A stretch of 64,000 nucleotides of DNA from Aquipuribacter nitratireducens (GTDB lineage: Bacteria; Actinomycetota; Actinomycetes; Actinomycetales; JBBAYJ01), in contig NZ_JBBEOG010000004.1 of the NCBI RefSeq assembly GCF_037860835.1, positions 310,001 through 374,000 on the forward strand. The letters run 5' to 3'. Position numbers and translations under genes: made by a program. Every line of letters begins with the position of its first letter. Positions within the stretch are counted from its first letter, which is position 1. A model generated the notes under the pieces. That model worked only from the letters and a program-made list of their open reading frames with translations, was not told the DNA's origin and did not search any database. This document shows positions 1 to 9,682 of this stretch, one piece after another.

Positions 1-32
1 GCCGGGACCGGGCGACGCCCGTGGCTCCCGGC
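1..32 (-). terminator. probable terminator of hppD
   Basis: A nested inverted repeat starts 9 bases past the hppD stop. Outer arms are GCCGGGA/TCCCGGC (1-7, 26-32) and inner arms CGGGC/GCCCG (9-13, 17-21). There is no T-run, as is common in high-GC actinobacteria. The window edge may cut a longer structure. Confidence 0.5.
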
Positions 33-40
33 CCCGCGCG

Positions 41-1890
<1,850 letters not shown>

Positions 1891-1942
1891 ATCGGCCGGC
1901 GTCACCTTCCGGCGGCGGGCGGTGGCGAGCACAATCCGTGAC

Positions 1943-2620
1943 GTGCGCATCTACGTCGCCTCGGCGATGGTCGGCGACCTCGTACCGCTGCTCGGCACGG
2001 GGGCGTTCGCAGGCGTCGTGACGACACCCTCCCTCCTCCAGCGGGCCGGTGTCCTGCGCGACGACGTGCCGCACCTCGTCGAGGAGCTCGTGGGCGCGGG
2101 TGCGCGGGAGGTGTGCGTCCCGGCGCGGGCGCGGGACCCCGAGGCGCTGCTGCGGGAGGCACGCCGGGTGGCGGCGGTCCACCCCGAGGTCACCGTCGCC
2201 GTCCCCGCCACCCGCGGCGGTCTCGCCGCCGCCGCGGCCATGGTCCGGGAGGGGCGCCCGGTGCTCGTGTCCGCCCTCCACCGGCCGGCCCAGCTGCTCG
2301 GCGCCGTCCACACCGGCTGCCGCTGGGTGGCCCCGACGGTCGCCGGGATCGACGACTCCGGGGTCGACGGCGTCGCGGAGGTGCTGCGCATGCAGGTGCT
2401 CCTCGACCGCGGTCGGCGCGGCGACCGCGCCGAGCGAGGCGCCTCGCCGGGCACGCACCTGCTCGCCGCCGACGTCCGGCAGGAGGAGCGGCTGCTCGCC
2501 CTCGCCGAGGCGGGCGTCGCCGCCGCGTCCGTCGACCCGGACCTCGCTGCCGCGCTGCTGCACGACGACCGCACGTCCGCGCTCGTCGACGCGATGGAGC
2601 GGGTGCCCGACCTGCCGTAG
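1943..2620 (+). CDS. transaldolase-family protein lacking the catalytic residues
   Basis: 225 residues, collinear with the small transaldolase / fructose-6-phosphate aldolase family (E. coli FSA, 220 aa). Matching blocks include AGVVTTPSLLQRAG for AGVTTNPSII, VAVPATRGGLAAAAAM for VKVPVTAEGLAAIKML, and CRWVAPTVAGIDDSG for EYVAPYVNRIDAQG. The Schiff-base lysine is replaced (VKVP to VAVP, Ala86). FSA Asp6 is Ala6, Asn28 is Thr28 and Tyr131 is Thr. The fold is probably kept but aldolase chemistry is unlikely. The GTG at 1943 gives the family length and starts 52 bp after the Lrp gene on the same strand. Function unknown; a sugar-phosphate-binding or structural role is speculation. Confidence 0.85.
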   Translation: MRIYVASAMVGDLVPLLGTGAFAGVVTTPSLLQRAGVLRDDVPHLVEELVGAGAREVCVPARARDPEALLREARRVAAVHPEVTVAVPATRGGLAAAAAMVREGRPVLVSALHRPAQLLGAVHTGCRWVAPTVAGIDDSGVDGVAEVLRMQVLLDRGRRGDRAERGASPGTHLLAADVRQEERLLALAEAGVAAASVDPDLAAALLHDDRTSALVDAMERVPDLP

Positions 2621-2626
2621 GCACCG

Positions 2627-2640
2627 GGGACCTTCGTCCC
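2627..2640. promoter_or_regulatory. DosR/DevR-like palindrome
   Basis: GGGACCTTCGTCCC: 5-bp inverted arms GGGAC/GTCCC with a 4-base centre, like the core of the mycobacterial DosR box (GGGACT-NN-AGTCCC). It lies about 84 bp upstream of a universal stress protein gene, a classic DosR target type. A near-identical site stands at 31061 before the second universal stress protein operon. Confidence 0.5.
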
Positions 2641-2723
2641 GCCCGTGACCGCCCGCGGGCGGGGAGCCTGGGAGGGAGGGCGCGGGCACCCCGGTCCGCG
2701 CCGGAGCGAGGGAGGTGGTCGCG

Positions 2724-3632
2724 GTGGCCGCGACTCAGGAGGACGTCACCCGCGTCGGGCTCGAGCACGGACCGGTGGTGGTCGGCGTCGACGGCTCGCC
2801 CGAGTCCTACCGCGCGCTCGACTGGGCCGCGGCGTACGCGAGGGACACCGACCGCGACCTGCGCCTGGTCCACGCCTACGGCGGGGGTGCGGCGGCCCTG
2901 CGCCTCGAGCTCGCCGCGCAGGGCGCGGAGGTCGGGCACACCCGCGAGGCCCAGCAGGTGCTCGAGACGGCGACCGGCTACGCCCGGAGCCTCGTCGGTG
3001 ACCGGGTCGACGGCGCGCTGCACCTCGGCGGCGCCGCCGGCGCGCTGCGCGAGGAGTCCCGCAGCGCGGCCGTCGTGGTGGTCGGGTCCCGCGACCACGG
3101 CGGGCTCACGGGTCTGCTGCTCGGTGCGGTCGGTGTCCCGCTGAGCGCGCACGCCGCCTGCCCGGTCGTCGTGGTGCGCGGCCGCGAGCGGCAGGAGCCG
3201 AAGCCGGACGCCCCGGTCGTCGTGGGACTCGACGGCTCGGGTGAGTCCGGCGCGGCCGTCGGTTTCGCGATGGCCGAGGCGCAGCGCCTCGGCAGCCCCC
3301 TGACCGCCGTCCTCGCGTGGGACGAGCTGTGGATCGGCGCGCCGGAGCTCGCGGACCCGGTCCCGGACAAGCCGAGCCTGCAGGAGGCGGCGGTCCGGAT
3401 GGTGTCGGAGACGATCGCCGGCTGGACCGAGCGGTACCCCGACGTCCGCGTCACGCGGGTCGTCGAGCGGGGCCACCCCGCACCGGTCCTGCTGCGGGAG
3501 GCGCAGGGCGCGCGGCTCGTCGTCGTCGGCTCCCGCGGCCGCGGCGGGTTCGGTGGCCTGCTCCTGGGCTCGACCAGCCAGACGCTGCTCCACCGCAGCC
3601 CGACGACCGTGGCGGTCGTGCGTCGCGCGTGA
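2724..3632 (+). CDS. tandem universal stress protein
   Basis: 302 residues with two UspA domains (about 12-155 and 160-300). The first begins VVVGVDGSPES and the second VVVGLDGSGES. Both carry the ATP-binding type Gly-rich motif near their ends (GSRDHGGLTGLLLG and GSRGRGGFGGLLLGS, each followed by a CPVVVVR/TTVAVVR strand). The GTG at 2724 was chosen over the one at 2715 because GGAGG sits 8 bases before it. Two-domain ATP-binding forms are typical of actinobacterial dormancy and stress responses. The DosR-like palindrome upstream fits that. A strong hairpin ends the gene. Confidence 0.94.
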   Translation: MAATQEDVTRVGLEHGPVVVGVDGSPESYRALDWAAAYARDTDRDLRLVHAYGGGAAALRLELAAQGAEVGHTREAQQVLETATGYARSLVGDRVDGALHLGGAAGALREESRSAAVVVVGSRDHGGLTGLLLGAVGVPLSAHAACPVVVVRGRERQEPKPDAPVVVGLDGSGESGAAVGFAMAEAQRLGSPLTAVLAWDELWIGAPELADPVPDKPSLQEAAVRMVSETIAGWTERYPDVRVTRVVERGHPAPVLLREAQGARLVVVGSRGRGGFGGLLLGSTSQTLLHRSPTTVAVVRRA

Positions 3633-3640
3633 GGGCGCCG

Positions 3641-3668
3641 GGCCGGGGGCCGCGGCGCGCCCCCGGCC
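3641..3668. terminator. bidirectional terminator
   Basis: A perfect 10-bp stem GGCCGGGGGC/GCCCCCGGCC with an 8-base loop fills the gap between the convergent universal stress protein and DUF1206 genes. It can serve both strands. Confidence 0.7.
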
Positions 3669-3674
3669 GGACCG

Positions 3675-4532
3675 TCACACGAAGCCGGTGGCGTCCCCCG
3701 CGCTGCGGGCACGTGCGAGGCAGTAGACGCCGAAGAGCGCGAAGCCGAGCCCGATCAGCGCGATGAGGTACGGCCCGAAGGGCGCGTCGCGCAGCGTCGA
3801 GAGGCCCTCGTCGAGGCCGCCCGCCTGCTCGCTGCTGCCGCGCAGGGCCGCGAGCAGGAACAGGACGCCGATCGTCGCGTAGGCGACGCCCTTGGCCGGG
3901 TACCCGACGCGGCCGCTGATGTCGACGACCTTGCGCGCCCGGCGGGACAGGTCGAGCGTCTCGACGTCCTCCATGTACTTGCGGCTGTAGCCCTTGTACA
4001 CGTGGTAGCCGGCGACGACGAGGATCCCGACGCCGACCGCACCGACGAGCAGCTGCCCGGCCGGCAGCTGGAGGAGCCTCGCCGTCAGGGTCTCCTCCCC
4101 GGAGCCGCCGGAGGACCCGCCGCCGGAGGCGCCGGACAGGGCGAGCCGGACGGCGACGAAGGCGACGATGCCGTAGCCGACCGCGCGGCCGGCGGCCTTG
4201 GCCCGGCCCTTGCCTCCCGCGTCGTCGGGGTCGAGGACGGCCTCCATCGCCTGCCAGAGGACGAGGAGGACGAGCCCGAGCGCGATGGCCCAGATGAGGA
4301 CCATCCCGAAGGGCTGCTGCGCGAGCTGACGCAGGGCGCCGCTCGTCGAGGCGTCCCCGCCGCCGCCGAAGGCGAGCCGGAAGATGAGGACGGCGAGGGC
4401 GACGTGGAAGACGCCGTAGACGACGTAGCCGTACCGACCGATGCGCTGCAGCGCGTCGACCTCGTCGGAGTCCTTGACGTCCTCGTAGGCCTCGCGGGCG
4501 TCGCCCGAGGCACCGGCAGGGGATGGGGTCAT
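3675..4532 (-). CDS. DUF1206 integral membrane protein
   Basis: 285 residues with about six membrane segments arranged as three two-helix repeats: IGRYGYVVYGVFHVALAVLI near residue 32, AVGYGIVAFVAVRLAL near 118, and VGYPAKGVAYATIGVLFLLA near 211. The repeated R-x-G-Y/G pattern at the start of each unit is the hallmark of DUF1206. A charged, Gly/Ser-rich loop separates repeats. The family is common in actinobacteria and its function is not established. The start at 4532 follows the last in-frame ATG before the hydrophobic core. It is downstream of ideR on the same strand with a 68-bp gap, so co-transcription is possible but not shown. Confidence 0.9.
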   Translation of the reverse strand: MTPSPAGASGDAREAYEDVKDSDEVDALQRIGRYGYVVYGVFHVALAVLIFRLAFGGGGDASTSGALRQLAQQPFGMVLIWAIALGLVLLVLWQAMEAVLDPDDAGGKGRAKAAGRAVGYGIVAFVAVRLALSGASGGGSSGGSGEETLTARLLQLPAGQLLVGAVGVGILVVAGYHVYKGYSRKYMEDVETLDLSRRARKVVDISGRVGYPAKGVAYATIGVLFLLAALRGSSEQAGGLDEGLSTLRDAPFGPYLIALIGLGFALFGVYCLARARSAGDATGFV

Positions 4533-4600
4533 GACGCGGGACGGTACGCCGGACCGGCGCGAGCGCCAGCCGGCGCGAGCCCGGCCGGTGCGCGGGCGCC

Positions 4601-5281
4601 TCAGCCCAGCGGCTGGACGAGGACGTGCCGGCTCGGCGGCTCGTCGAGACGCACGGGGTTGCCCCCTGGTCGGCACACGAGGTGCGCTCCGTCGTCGGGT
4701 GCGACCTCGACCTCGGCGCCGGCGACGACCCCCGCCTCGACGAGCGCGACGAGGAGCGCCCGGGGGCTCTGGGCGGGCTCGCCGAGCCGGACGACGCGGT
4801 AGCGGCCCGGGCCCGACACCTCGCTGAGGGGCAGCTGCCCCTCGGCGGGGCCCAGCGGGTGGGTGCCGTCGGCCTGCGTGGGGATGGGGTTGCCGAAGGG
4901 CGAGGTGTCGGGGTCGCCGAGCAGCGAGACGAGCCGCTGCTCCACCCGGTCGGACACCACGTGCTCCCAGCGGCACGCCTCCTCGTGCGCGTGGTCGAGC
5001 TCGAGGCCGATGACGTCGACGAGGAGGCGCTCGACGAGGCGGTGCTTGCGCAGCACGCCCGTCGCGATCCGGCGCCCCTCCTCGGTGAGCTGGAGGCGGC
5101 GGTCGTCGGTGAGGTCGACGAGCCCGTCCCGGTGCATGCGCGCCACCGTCTGCGACACCGTGGGCCCGGAGTGCCCCAGCGCCTCGACGATGCGGGCGCG
5201 CATCGGCACGACGCCGTCCTCCTCCATCTCGAGCACGACCCGGAGGTACATCTCGGTCGTGTCGATGAGGTCGTGGCTCAC
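4601..5281 (-). CDS. ideR: iron-dependent repressor IdeR (DtxR family)
   Basis: 226 residues. N-terminal winged helix (LIDTTEMYLRVVLEMEEDG, SGPTVSQTVARM), metal-binding dimerisation domain, and C-terminal SH3-like domain. Every DtxR metal ligand has its counterpart: Met11, Cys103, Glu106 and His107 (site 2; CRWEH) and His80, Glu84, His99 (site 1). This is the iron-type (Cys) rather than the manganese-type ligand set. With Fe(II) it should repress siderophore genes by binding boxes like those at 6590 and 19216. The GTG at 5281 fixes the family N-terminus MSHDLIDTTEMYLR. It has no ribosome-binding site and abuts a hairpin. It follows the glycerophosphodiesterase gene by 20 bp. Confidence 0.95.
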   Translation of the reverse strand: MSHDLIDTTEMYLRVVLEMEEDGVVPMRARIVEALGHSGPTVSQTVARMHRDGLVDLTDDRRLQLTEEGRRIATGVLRKHRLVERLLVDVIGLELDHAHEEACRWEHVVSDRVEQRLVSLLGDPDTSPFGNPIPTQADGTHPLGPAEGQLPLSEVSGPGRYRVVRLGEPAQSPRALLVALVEAGVVAGAEVEVAPDDGAHLVCRPGGNPVRLDEPPSRHVLVQPLG

Positions 5282-5282
5282 G

Positions 5283-5297
5283 GGGGCATTCTGCCCC
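5283..5297 (-). promoter_or_regulatory. hairpin abutting the ideR start codon
   Basis: GGGGCATTCTGCCCC, a perfect 6-bp stem with a 3-base loop, occupies nearly all of the 20-bp gap before the ideR GTG. In the mRNA it would place a stem where a Shine-Dalgarno site is expected. It could end the upstream transcript or limit ideR translation. Confidence 0.4.
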
Positions 5298-5301
5298 GGG
5301 G

Positions 5302-6459
5302 TCACCCCTCGTCGCGCGCGGCGACGGCGGTGTCGGGGTTGTCGGAGAAGACGCCGTCCACACCGAGGTCGAAGAACACCTCGTACTCCTCGAAGGCGAG
5401 GCCGTAGTCGTCCGGGGCCGTCCCGACGCGCAGGTCCGCCGGCAGGAACTGGTTCTCGTTGCGGAAGGTGTAGGGCACGACCTGCAGACCTGCCGCGTGG
5501 GCGCGGGCGACGACGTCGGTCGGGGCGCCGAGCGTGCCGTCGGCGGCACGGGGCACCAGGCGGTTCTTGTCCGGACCGATCCACTCCGCGTAGGTGGCGA
5601 CCTCCGTCAGGCCCTCGTCGGTGAGGAGGTCGGCGTACGTCGTGGTCCCGCCCGCCTCGACGACGTCCCACGGCCGTCCGCTGCCGGCGACGAGCTGGAC
5701 GAGCGGCACGCGGGTGCGCTCGTCGAGCTCGCGGAGGTTCGCGGTCTCGAAGGACTGCACGACGACGGGCGCCCCGGGCCGGTCGAGACCGGCCCGCCGC
5801 AGCGAGCGGACGAGGGGCTCCTCCATCGACAACCCGATGGAGTCGAAGTACGACGGGTGCTTCGTCTCCGGCGCCACCCCGATCGTGCGGCCGGTGCGGC
5901 GGCTCTCCGCCTTCGCCAGCGCGAGCACCTCGTCGAAGGTGGGCACGAGGTAGCGACCGTCGTAGAGGGTGTTCTCCTGACGCGTGGCGGGGATGCGCTC
6001 GACGGCGCGCAGCGTCCGCAGCTCCGCCAGCGTGAAGTCCTCGGTGAACCAGCCCGTGTACTGCACCCCGTCCACGGTCTTCGTCGTCCGCCGCTCGGCG
6101 AACTCCGGGTGGTCCGCGACGTCGGTCGTGCCGCTGATCTCGTTCTCGTGCCGCGCGACCAGCACGCCGTCCTTGGTCGGCACGAGGTCCGGCTCGATGT
6201 AGTCCGCGCCCATCGCCACGGCGAGGCGGTAGGCCTCGAGCGTGTGCTCGGGGCGGTAGCCGCTGGCGCCGCGGTGGCCGAAGACGAGGGCTTCGGTGGC
6301 CTCGGCCGGTCGGGCGCGCTCCCCAGCCGCCGCGACAGGCTGCGTCGACCGCTCCGACGGTCCGGCGGGTGCGACGGCTGCCACCGCGGCGAGCACGGCC
6401 GGCGCGGCGAGCGTGGCGGCGACGGTGAGGGTGGTGGCGGTCGTGACGGAGCGGGGCAC
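5302..6459 (-). CDS. secreted glycerophosphodiester phosphodiesterase
   Basis: 385 residues. An N-terminal signal peptide (TTATTLTVAATLAAPAVLAA, hydrophobic to about residue 30) is followed by a GDPD TIM barrel that hydrolyses glycerophosphodiesters to glycerol-3-phosphate and an alcohol outside the cell. Catalytic residues by motif are His62-Arg63 (FGHRGASG), Glu71, Glu89 and Asp91 (YIEPDLVPTKDG) and His104 (ARHE). The barrel end GVDGVFSDNPD is intact. The GTG at 6459 was chosen because GAGGAG precedes it by 6 bases and it places the signal peptide correctly; a longer reading to 6588 would cover the IdeR box. Length fits the GlpQ type. Confidence 0.94.
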   Translation of the reverse strand: MPRSVTTATTLTVAATLAAPAVLAAVAAVAPAGPSERSTQPVAAAGERARPAEATEALVFGHRGASGYRPEHTLEAYRLAVAMGADYIEPDLVPTKDGVLVARHENEISGTTDVADHPEFAERRTTKTVDGVQYTGWFTEDFTLAELRTLRAVERIPATRQENTLYDGRYLVPTFDEVLALAKAESRRTGRTIGVAPETKHPSYFDSIGLSMEEPLVRSLRRAGLDRPGAPVVVQSFETANLRELDERTRVPLVQLVAGSGRPWDVVEAGGTTTYADLLTDEGLTEVATYAEWIGPDKNRLVPRAADGTLGAPTDVVARAHAAGLQVVPYTFRNENQFLPADLRVGTAPDDYGLAFEEYEVFFDLGVDGVFSDNPDTAVAARDEG

Positions 6460-6589
6460 GGCGATCTCCTCGGGCGACGGTCGGTCGGACGAGGGGAGCG
6501 AAGCGGGCGGAGCGGACAGGCCGGGCAACGCGACGTAGACCGGTGGTGAACCGTCGGTGAACACTCGTGACCTCCGCGGCGACGCCAAG

Positions 6590-6608
6590 TTAGGTTAGCC
6601 TCACCGAC
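6590..6608 (+). promoter_or_regulatory. IdeR/DtxR iron box
   Basis: TTAGGTTAGCCTCACCGAC agrees well, mostly in its left half, with the DtxR/IdeR 19-mer TTAGGTTAGGCTAACCTAA. It lies 38 bp upstream of the first siderophore permease start, and about 130 bp upstream of the divergent phosphodiesterase. Iron repression of the import operon is the expected outcome. Confidence 0.8.
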
Positions 6609-6645
6609 AAGCGATCCGAGGCAGCGACGAAATGAGGAGGTGCGC

Positions 6646-7713
6646 GTGACGACGACGACGACCCGTCCGGCCGGTCCGGTCGCGGCACCCGCCGCCCGCC
6701 GCGGCCTCCTGCCCTCGGTCACCGGTCGGGCCGCCGGCCTGCTCGGTCTCGTCGCGGGGCTCGCGGTGCTCTGCCTCCTCAGCCTCGCCGTGGGGTCCAA
6801 GCCCATCCCGCTCGACACGGTGCTGCAGTCGCTCACGACGTACGACCCCGCGCAGGAGGACCACGTCATCGTGCAGTCCCTGCGGGTCCCCCGCACCGTC
6901 GTCGCCCTGCTCGTCGGCGTGGGGCTCGGGCTCGCGGGGACCGTCATGCAGGGCCTCACCCGCAACCCGCTCGCCGACCCCGGCATCCTCGGCGTCTCCG
7001 CCGGCGCCGCGCTCGCGGTGGTCGTCGGGATCTTCGCCTTCGGTGTCGGTTCCGTCACCGGTCACGTGTGGTTCGCCTTCGCCGGGGCGGCGGTGACGTC
7101 GGTGGTCGTCTACGGCCTGGGCGCGATGGGGCGCGACGGTGCGACGCCGGTGAAGCTCGCCCTCGCCGGAGCGGCCGTCACCGCCTTCCTCGTGTCCGTC
7201 ACGACGACGTTCCTCCTGCTCGACAGCGCCACCCTCGACCAGTACCGCTTCTGGGCGGTGGGGTCCGTGGCGGGCCGCGGCCTCGACGTCGCCGCGCAGG
7301 TGGCCCCCTTCCTCGCCGTCGGTGCCGTCGTCGCCCTGCTGTCCGGGCGGGCCCTGAACGCCCTCGCCCTCGGCGACGACGTCGCGCGCTCCCTCGGTGC
7401 CCGCGTCGGGCTCACGCGCGTCACCGCGGCCGTCGCCGTCGTCCTGCTCGTCGGCGCCGCCACCGCCGCCGCCGGGCCCATCGCGTTCGTCGGGCTCACC
7501 GTGCCGCACGTGGCCCGCGCGCTCACCGGCCCCGACTACCGCTGGGTCCTCGCGTACTCCGCCGGGCTCGCCCCCGCCCTCCTGCTCGCGGCCGACGTGC
7601 TCGGCCGGGTCGTCGCGCGTCCCGGCGAGCTCCAGGTCGGCATCGTCACGGCCGTCGTCGGTGCCCCGGTCTTCATCGCCCTCGTCCGCCGACGCACCCT
7701 CGCGCAGGTGTGA
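6646..7713 (+). CDS. ferric-siderophore ABC transporter permease (FecCD family, FepD-like)
   Basis: 355 residues with about nine to ten membrane helices. It carries the FecCD motif block LRVPRTVVALLVGVGLGLAG followed by QGLTRNPLADPGILGVSAGA, and the ATPase-contact region GPIAFVGLTVPHVARALTG. It forms half of the channel that takes ferric siderophore across the inner membrane. The GTG at 6646 is preferred over 6640 because GAGGAGG ends 5 bases before it. First gene of a six-gene operon behind an IdeR box. Confidence 0.95.
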   Translation: MTTTTTRPAGPVAAPAARRGLLPSVTGRAAGLLGLVAGLAVLCLLSLAVGSKPIPLDTVLQSLTTYDPAQEDHVIVQSLRVPRTVVALLVGVGLGLAGTVMQGLTRNPLADPGILGVSAGAALAVVVGIFAFGVGSVTGHVWFAFAGAAVTSVVVYGLGAMGRDGATPVKLALAGAAVTAFLVSVTTTFLLLDSATLDQYRFWAVGSVAGRGLDVAAQVAPFLAVGAVVALLSGRALNALALGDDVARSLGARVGLTRVTAAVAVVLLVGAATAAAGPIAFVGLTVPHVARALTGPDYRWVLAYSAGLAPALLLAADVLGRVVARPGELQVGIVTAVVGAPVFIALVRRRTLAQV

Positions 7714-7715
7714 GC

Positions 7716-8813
7716 ATGGCGACCACCACGATCGAGCGAGCCGCGCGGACCACGACGGCGGCGGACGTCGCCGCAGTCGTCGCCGGCGTCCGCCGCAGCC
7801 GTACCACCGGTCGCGGCCGCGCCGTCGTCGTCGGTGTCCTGCTCGCCCTCGGCTGCGCCGTCACGTTCGCGGTCTCGCTCGTCACGGGCGAGTTCGCCCT
7901 GCCGCTGCGGGATGTCGCGGCCGCGCTGGTGGGGCGGGGTGGTGACGACGCCGCCTTCGTCGTCGGCACGCTCCGCCTGCCGCGTGCCCTCACCGCCGTC
8001 CTGGTCGGCGTCGCGTTCGCGCTCGGCGGGGTCGTCTTCCAGAGCCTCGCGCGCAACCCGCTCGCGAGCCCCGACGTCATCGGCGTCAGCGCCGGGTCGA
8101 CCGTCGCGGCCGTCGCCGTCCTCGTCGCGGGCACCGCGCTCGGCGTGAGCGTCGACCAGTCCCTCGTCGCTCCCGCGGCGTTCCTCGGCGGCCTCCTCAC
8201 GACCACCGCCATCTACCTGCTCGCCTACCGGCGCGGCCTCTCGGCCTACCGGCTCGTCCTCGTCGGCATCGCCGTGGCCGCCATGTTGAACGCCGTCACG
8301 AGCTACCTCCTCACGCGCGCGGAGATCACCGACGCCCAGCGGGCGTTCGTCTGGCTCACGGGCTCGCTCAACGGCCGGGGGTGGGACGAGGTGCAGGTGC
8401 TCGCCGTCGCCCTCGCCGTGCTGGTGCCGGCCCTGCTCGCGCTCGCCCCCCGGCTCCGCGCCCTGCAGCTGGGCGACGACACCGCCCGCGGCGTCGGCGT
8501 CCGGGTCGAGGCGTCGCGCGCCGCGCTCGTCGTGGTCGCCGTCGCGTGCGTGTCCGTCGCGACGGCCGTCGCCGGGCCCGTCGCCTTCGTCGCCTTCGTC
8601 GCGGGACCCGTGGCCCGGCGTCTCGTCGGCGCGCCCCTCACGATGGTCCCCGCCGCGCTCACCGGAGCGCTCCTCGTCCTGCTCTCGGACCTCGTCGCGC
8701 GCACCGCGCTCGCCCCCACCGAGCTGCCCGTCGGCATCGTCACCGGTCTCGTCGGTGCGCCGTACCTGCTGTGGCTGCTCGCCCGTGCCAACCGTGTCGG
8801 AAGGACCGGCTGA
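7716..8813 (+). CDS. ferric-siderophore ABC transporter permease (FecCD family, FepG-like)
   Basis: 365 residues. A 40-residue charged N-terminus is followed by the FecCD membrane core. Motifs parallel the previous gene: LRLPRALTAVLVGVAFALGG, QSLARNPLASPDVIGVSAG and the coupling region GPVAFVAFVAGPVARRL. It should form the heterodimeric channel with the upstream permease. The ATG at 7716 has a partial ribosome-binding site (AGGTG); a GTG at 7710 that overlaps the upstream stop is an alternative and adds two residues. Its stop overlaps the ATPase start (TGATG). Confidence 0.95.
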   Translation: MATTTIERAARTTTAADVAAVVAGVRRSRTTGRGRAVVVGVLLALGCAVTFAVSLVTGEFALPLRDVAAALVGRGGDDAAFVVGTLRLPRALTAVLVGVAFALGGVVFQSLARNPLASPDVIGVSAGSTVAAVAVLVAGTALGVSVDQSLVAPAAFLGGLLTTTAIYLLAYRRGLSAYRLVLVGIAVAAMLNAVTSYLLTRAEITDAQRAFVWLTGSLNGRGWDEVQVLAVALAVLVPALLALAPRLRALQLGDDTARGVGVRVEASRAALVVVAVACVSVATAVAGPVAFVAFVAGPVARRLVGAPLTMVPAALTGALLVLLSDLVARTALAPTELPVGIVTGLVGAPYLLWLLARANRVGRTG

Positions 8814-9682
8814 TGACGCTCCTGCACGCCGCCCCCCGCTCGCGCGCCGTGCCCGTGGCGGCCCGGCTCGCCGCCGAGGGGCTGTCGCTCGGCTACGACG
8901 GCCGTCGGGTCGTCGACGGGCTCGACGTCCGCATCCCCACCGGTCGCATCACGTGCGTGGTCGGCGCGAACGCGTGCGGCAAGTCGACGCTCCTGCGCGG
9001 CCTCGCTCGCCTGCTGCGGCCGGAGACCGGCCGCGTCGTGCTCGACGGCGGCGACATCGCCCGCATGCGCACACGAGAGGTCGCGACCCGCCTCGGCATC
9101 CTCCCGCAGCAGCCGGTCGCGCCGGACGGCATCGCCGTCGCCGACCTCGTCGCCCGCGGCCGCTTCCCCCACCAGTCGTGGCTGCGGCCGTGGGGTCGTG
9201 ACGACGACGCCGCCGTCGCGGCCGCGCTGCTCGCCACCGGCACCGCCGACCTCGTCGACCGCCACGTCGACGAGCTGTCCGGCGGGCAGCGCCAGCGGGT
9301 GTGGATCGCGATGGCGCTCGCCCAGGGCACCGACCTCCTCCTCCTCGACGAGCCGACGACGTTCCTCGACCTCGCCCACCAGGTGGAGGTCCTCGACCTG
9401 CTCGCCGACCTCAACGAGCAGGAGGGGCGGACGGTCGTCCTCGTGCTCCACGACCTCAACCAGGCCGCCCGCTACAGCCACCACCTCGTCGCGATGAAGC
9501 ACGGTCGCGTCGTCGCGGAGGGGACCCCGGCCGAGGTCGTCACCGAGGAGCTCGTCGCCGACGTGTTCGGGCTCCGGTCCCGGGTCGTGCCGGACCCCGT
9601 CACCGGCACCCCGATGGTCGTGCCCCTGGGGCGCCGCGGCGGCCGCGTGCTCGCTACCGAGGTCGGGGAGACGGACTCGTGA
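8813..9682 (+). CDS. ferric-siderophore ABC transporter ATP-binding protein
   Basis: 289 residues, one ABC domain, FepC/FecE type. Walker A is GANACGKST near residue 50 (with Ala-Cys before Gly-Lys, a variant common in this subfamily). Q-loop PQQPV, signature LSGGQRQR, Walker B LLLLDEPTTFLD and switch His in VLHDLNQA are all present. It energises import by the two permeases. The ATG overlaps the upstream stop by one base (TGATG). A short C-terminal tail follows the domain. Confidence 0.96.
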   Translation: MTLLHAAPRSRAVPVAARLAAEGLSLGYDGRRVVDGLDVRIPTGRITCVVGANACGKSTLLRGLARLLRPETGRVVLDGGDIARMRTREVATRLGILPQQPVAPDGIAVADLVARGRFPHQSWLRPWGRDDDAAVAAALLATGTADLVDRHVDELSGGQRQRVWIAMALAQGTDLLLLDEPTTFLDLAHQVEVLDLLADLNEQEGRTVVLVLHDLNQAARYSHHLVAMKHGRVVAEGTPAEVVTEELVADVFGLRSRVVPDPVTGTPMVVPLGRRGGRVLATEVGETDS

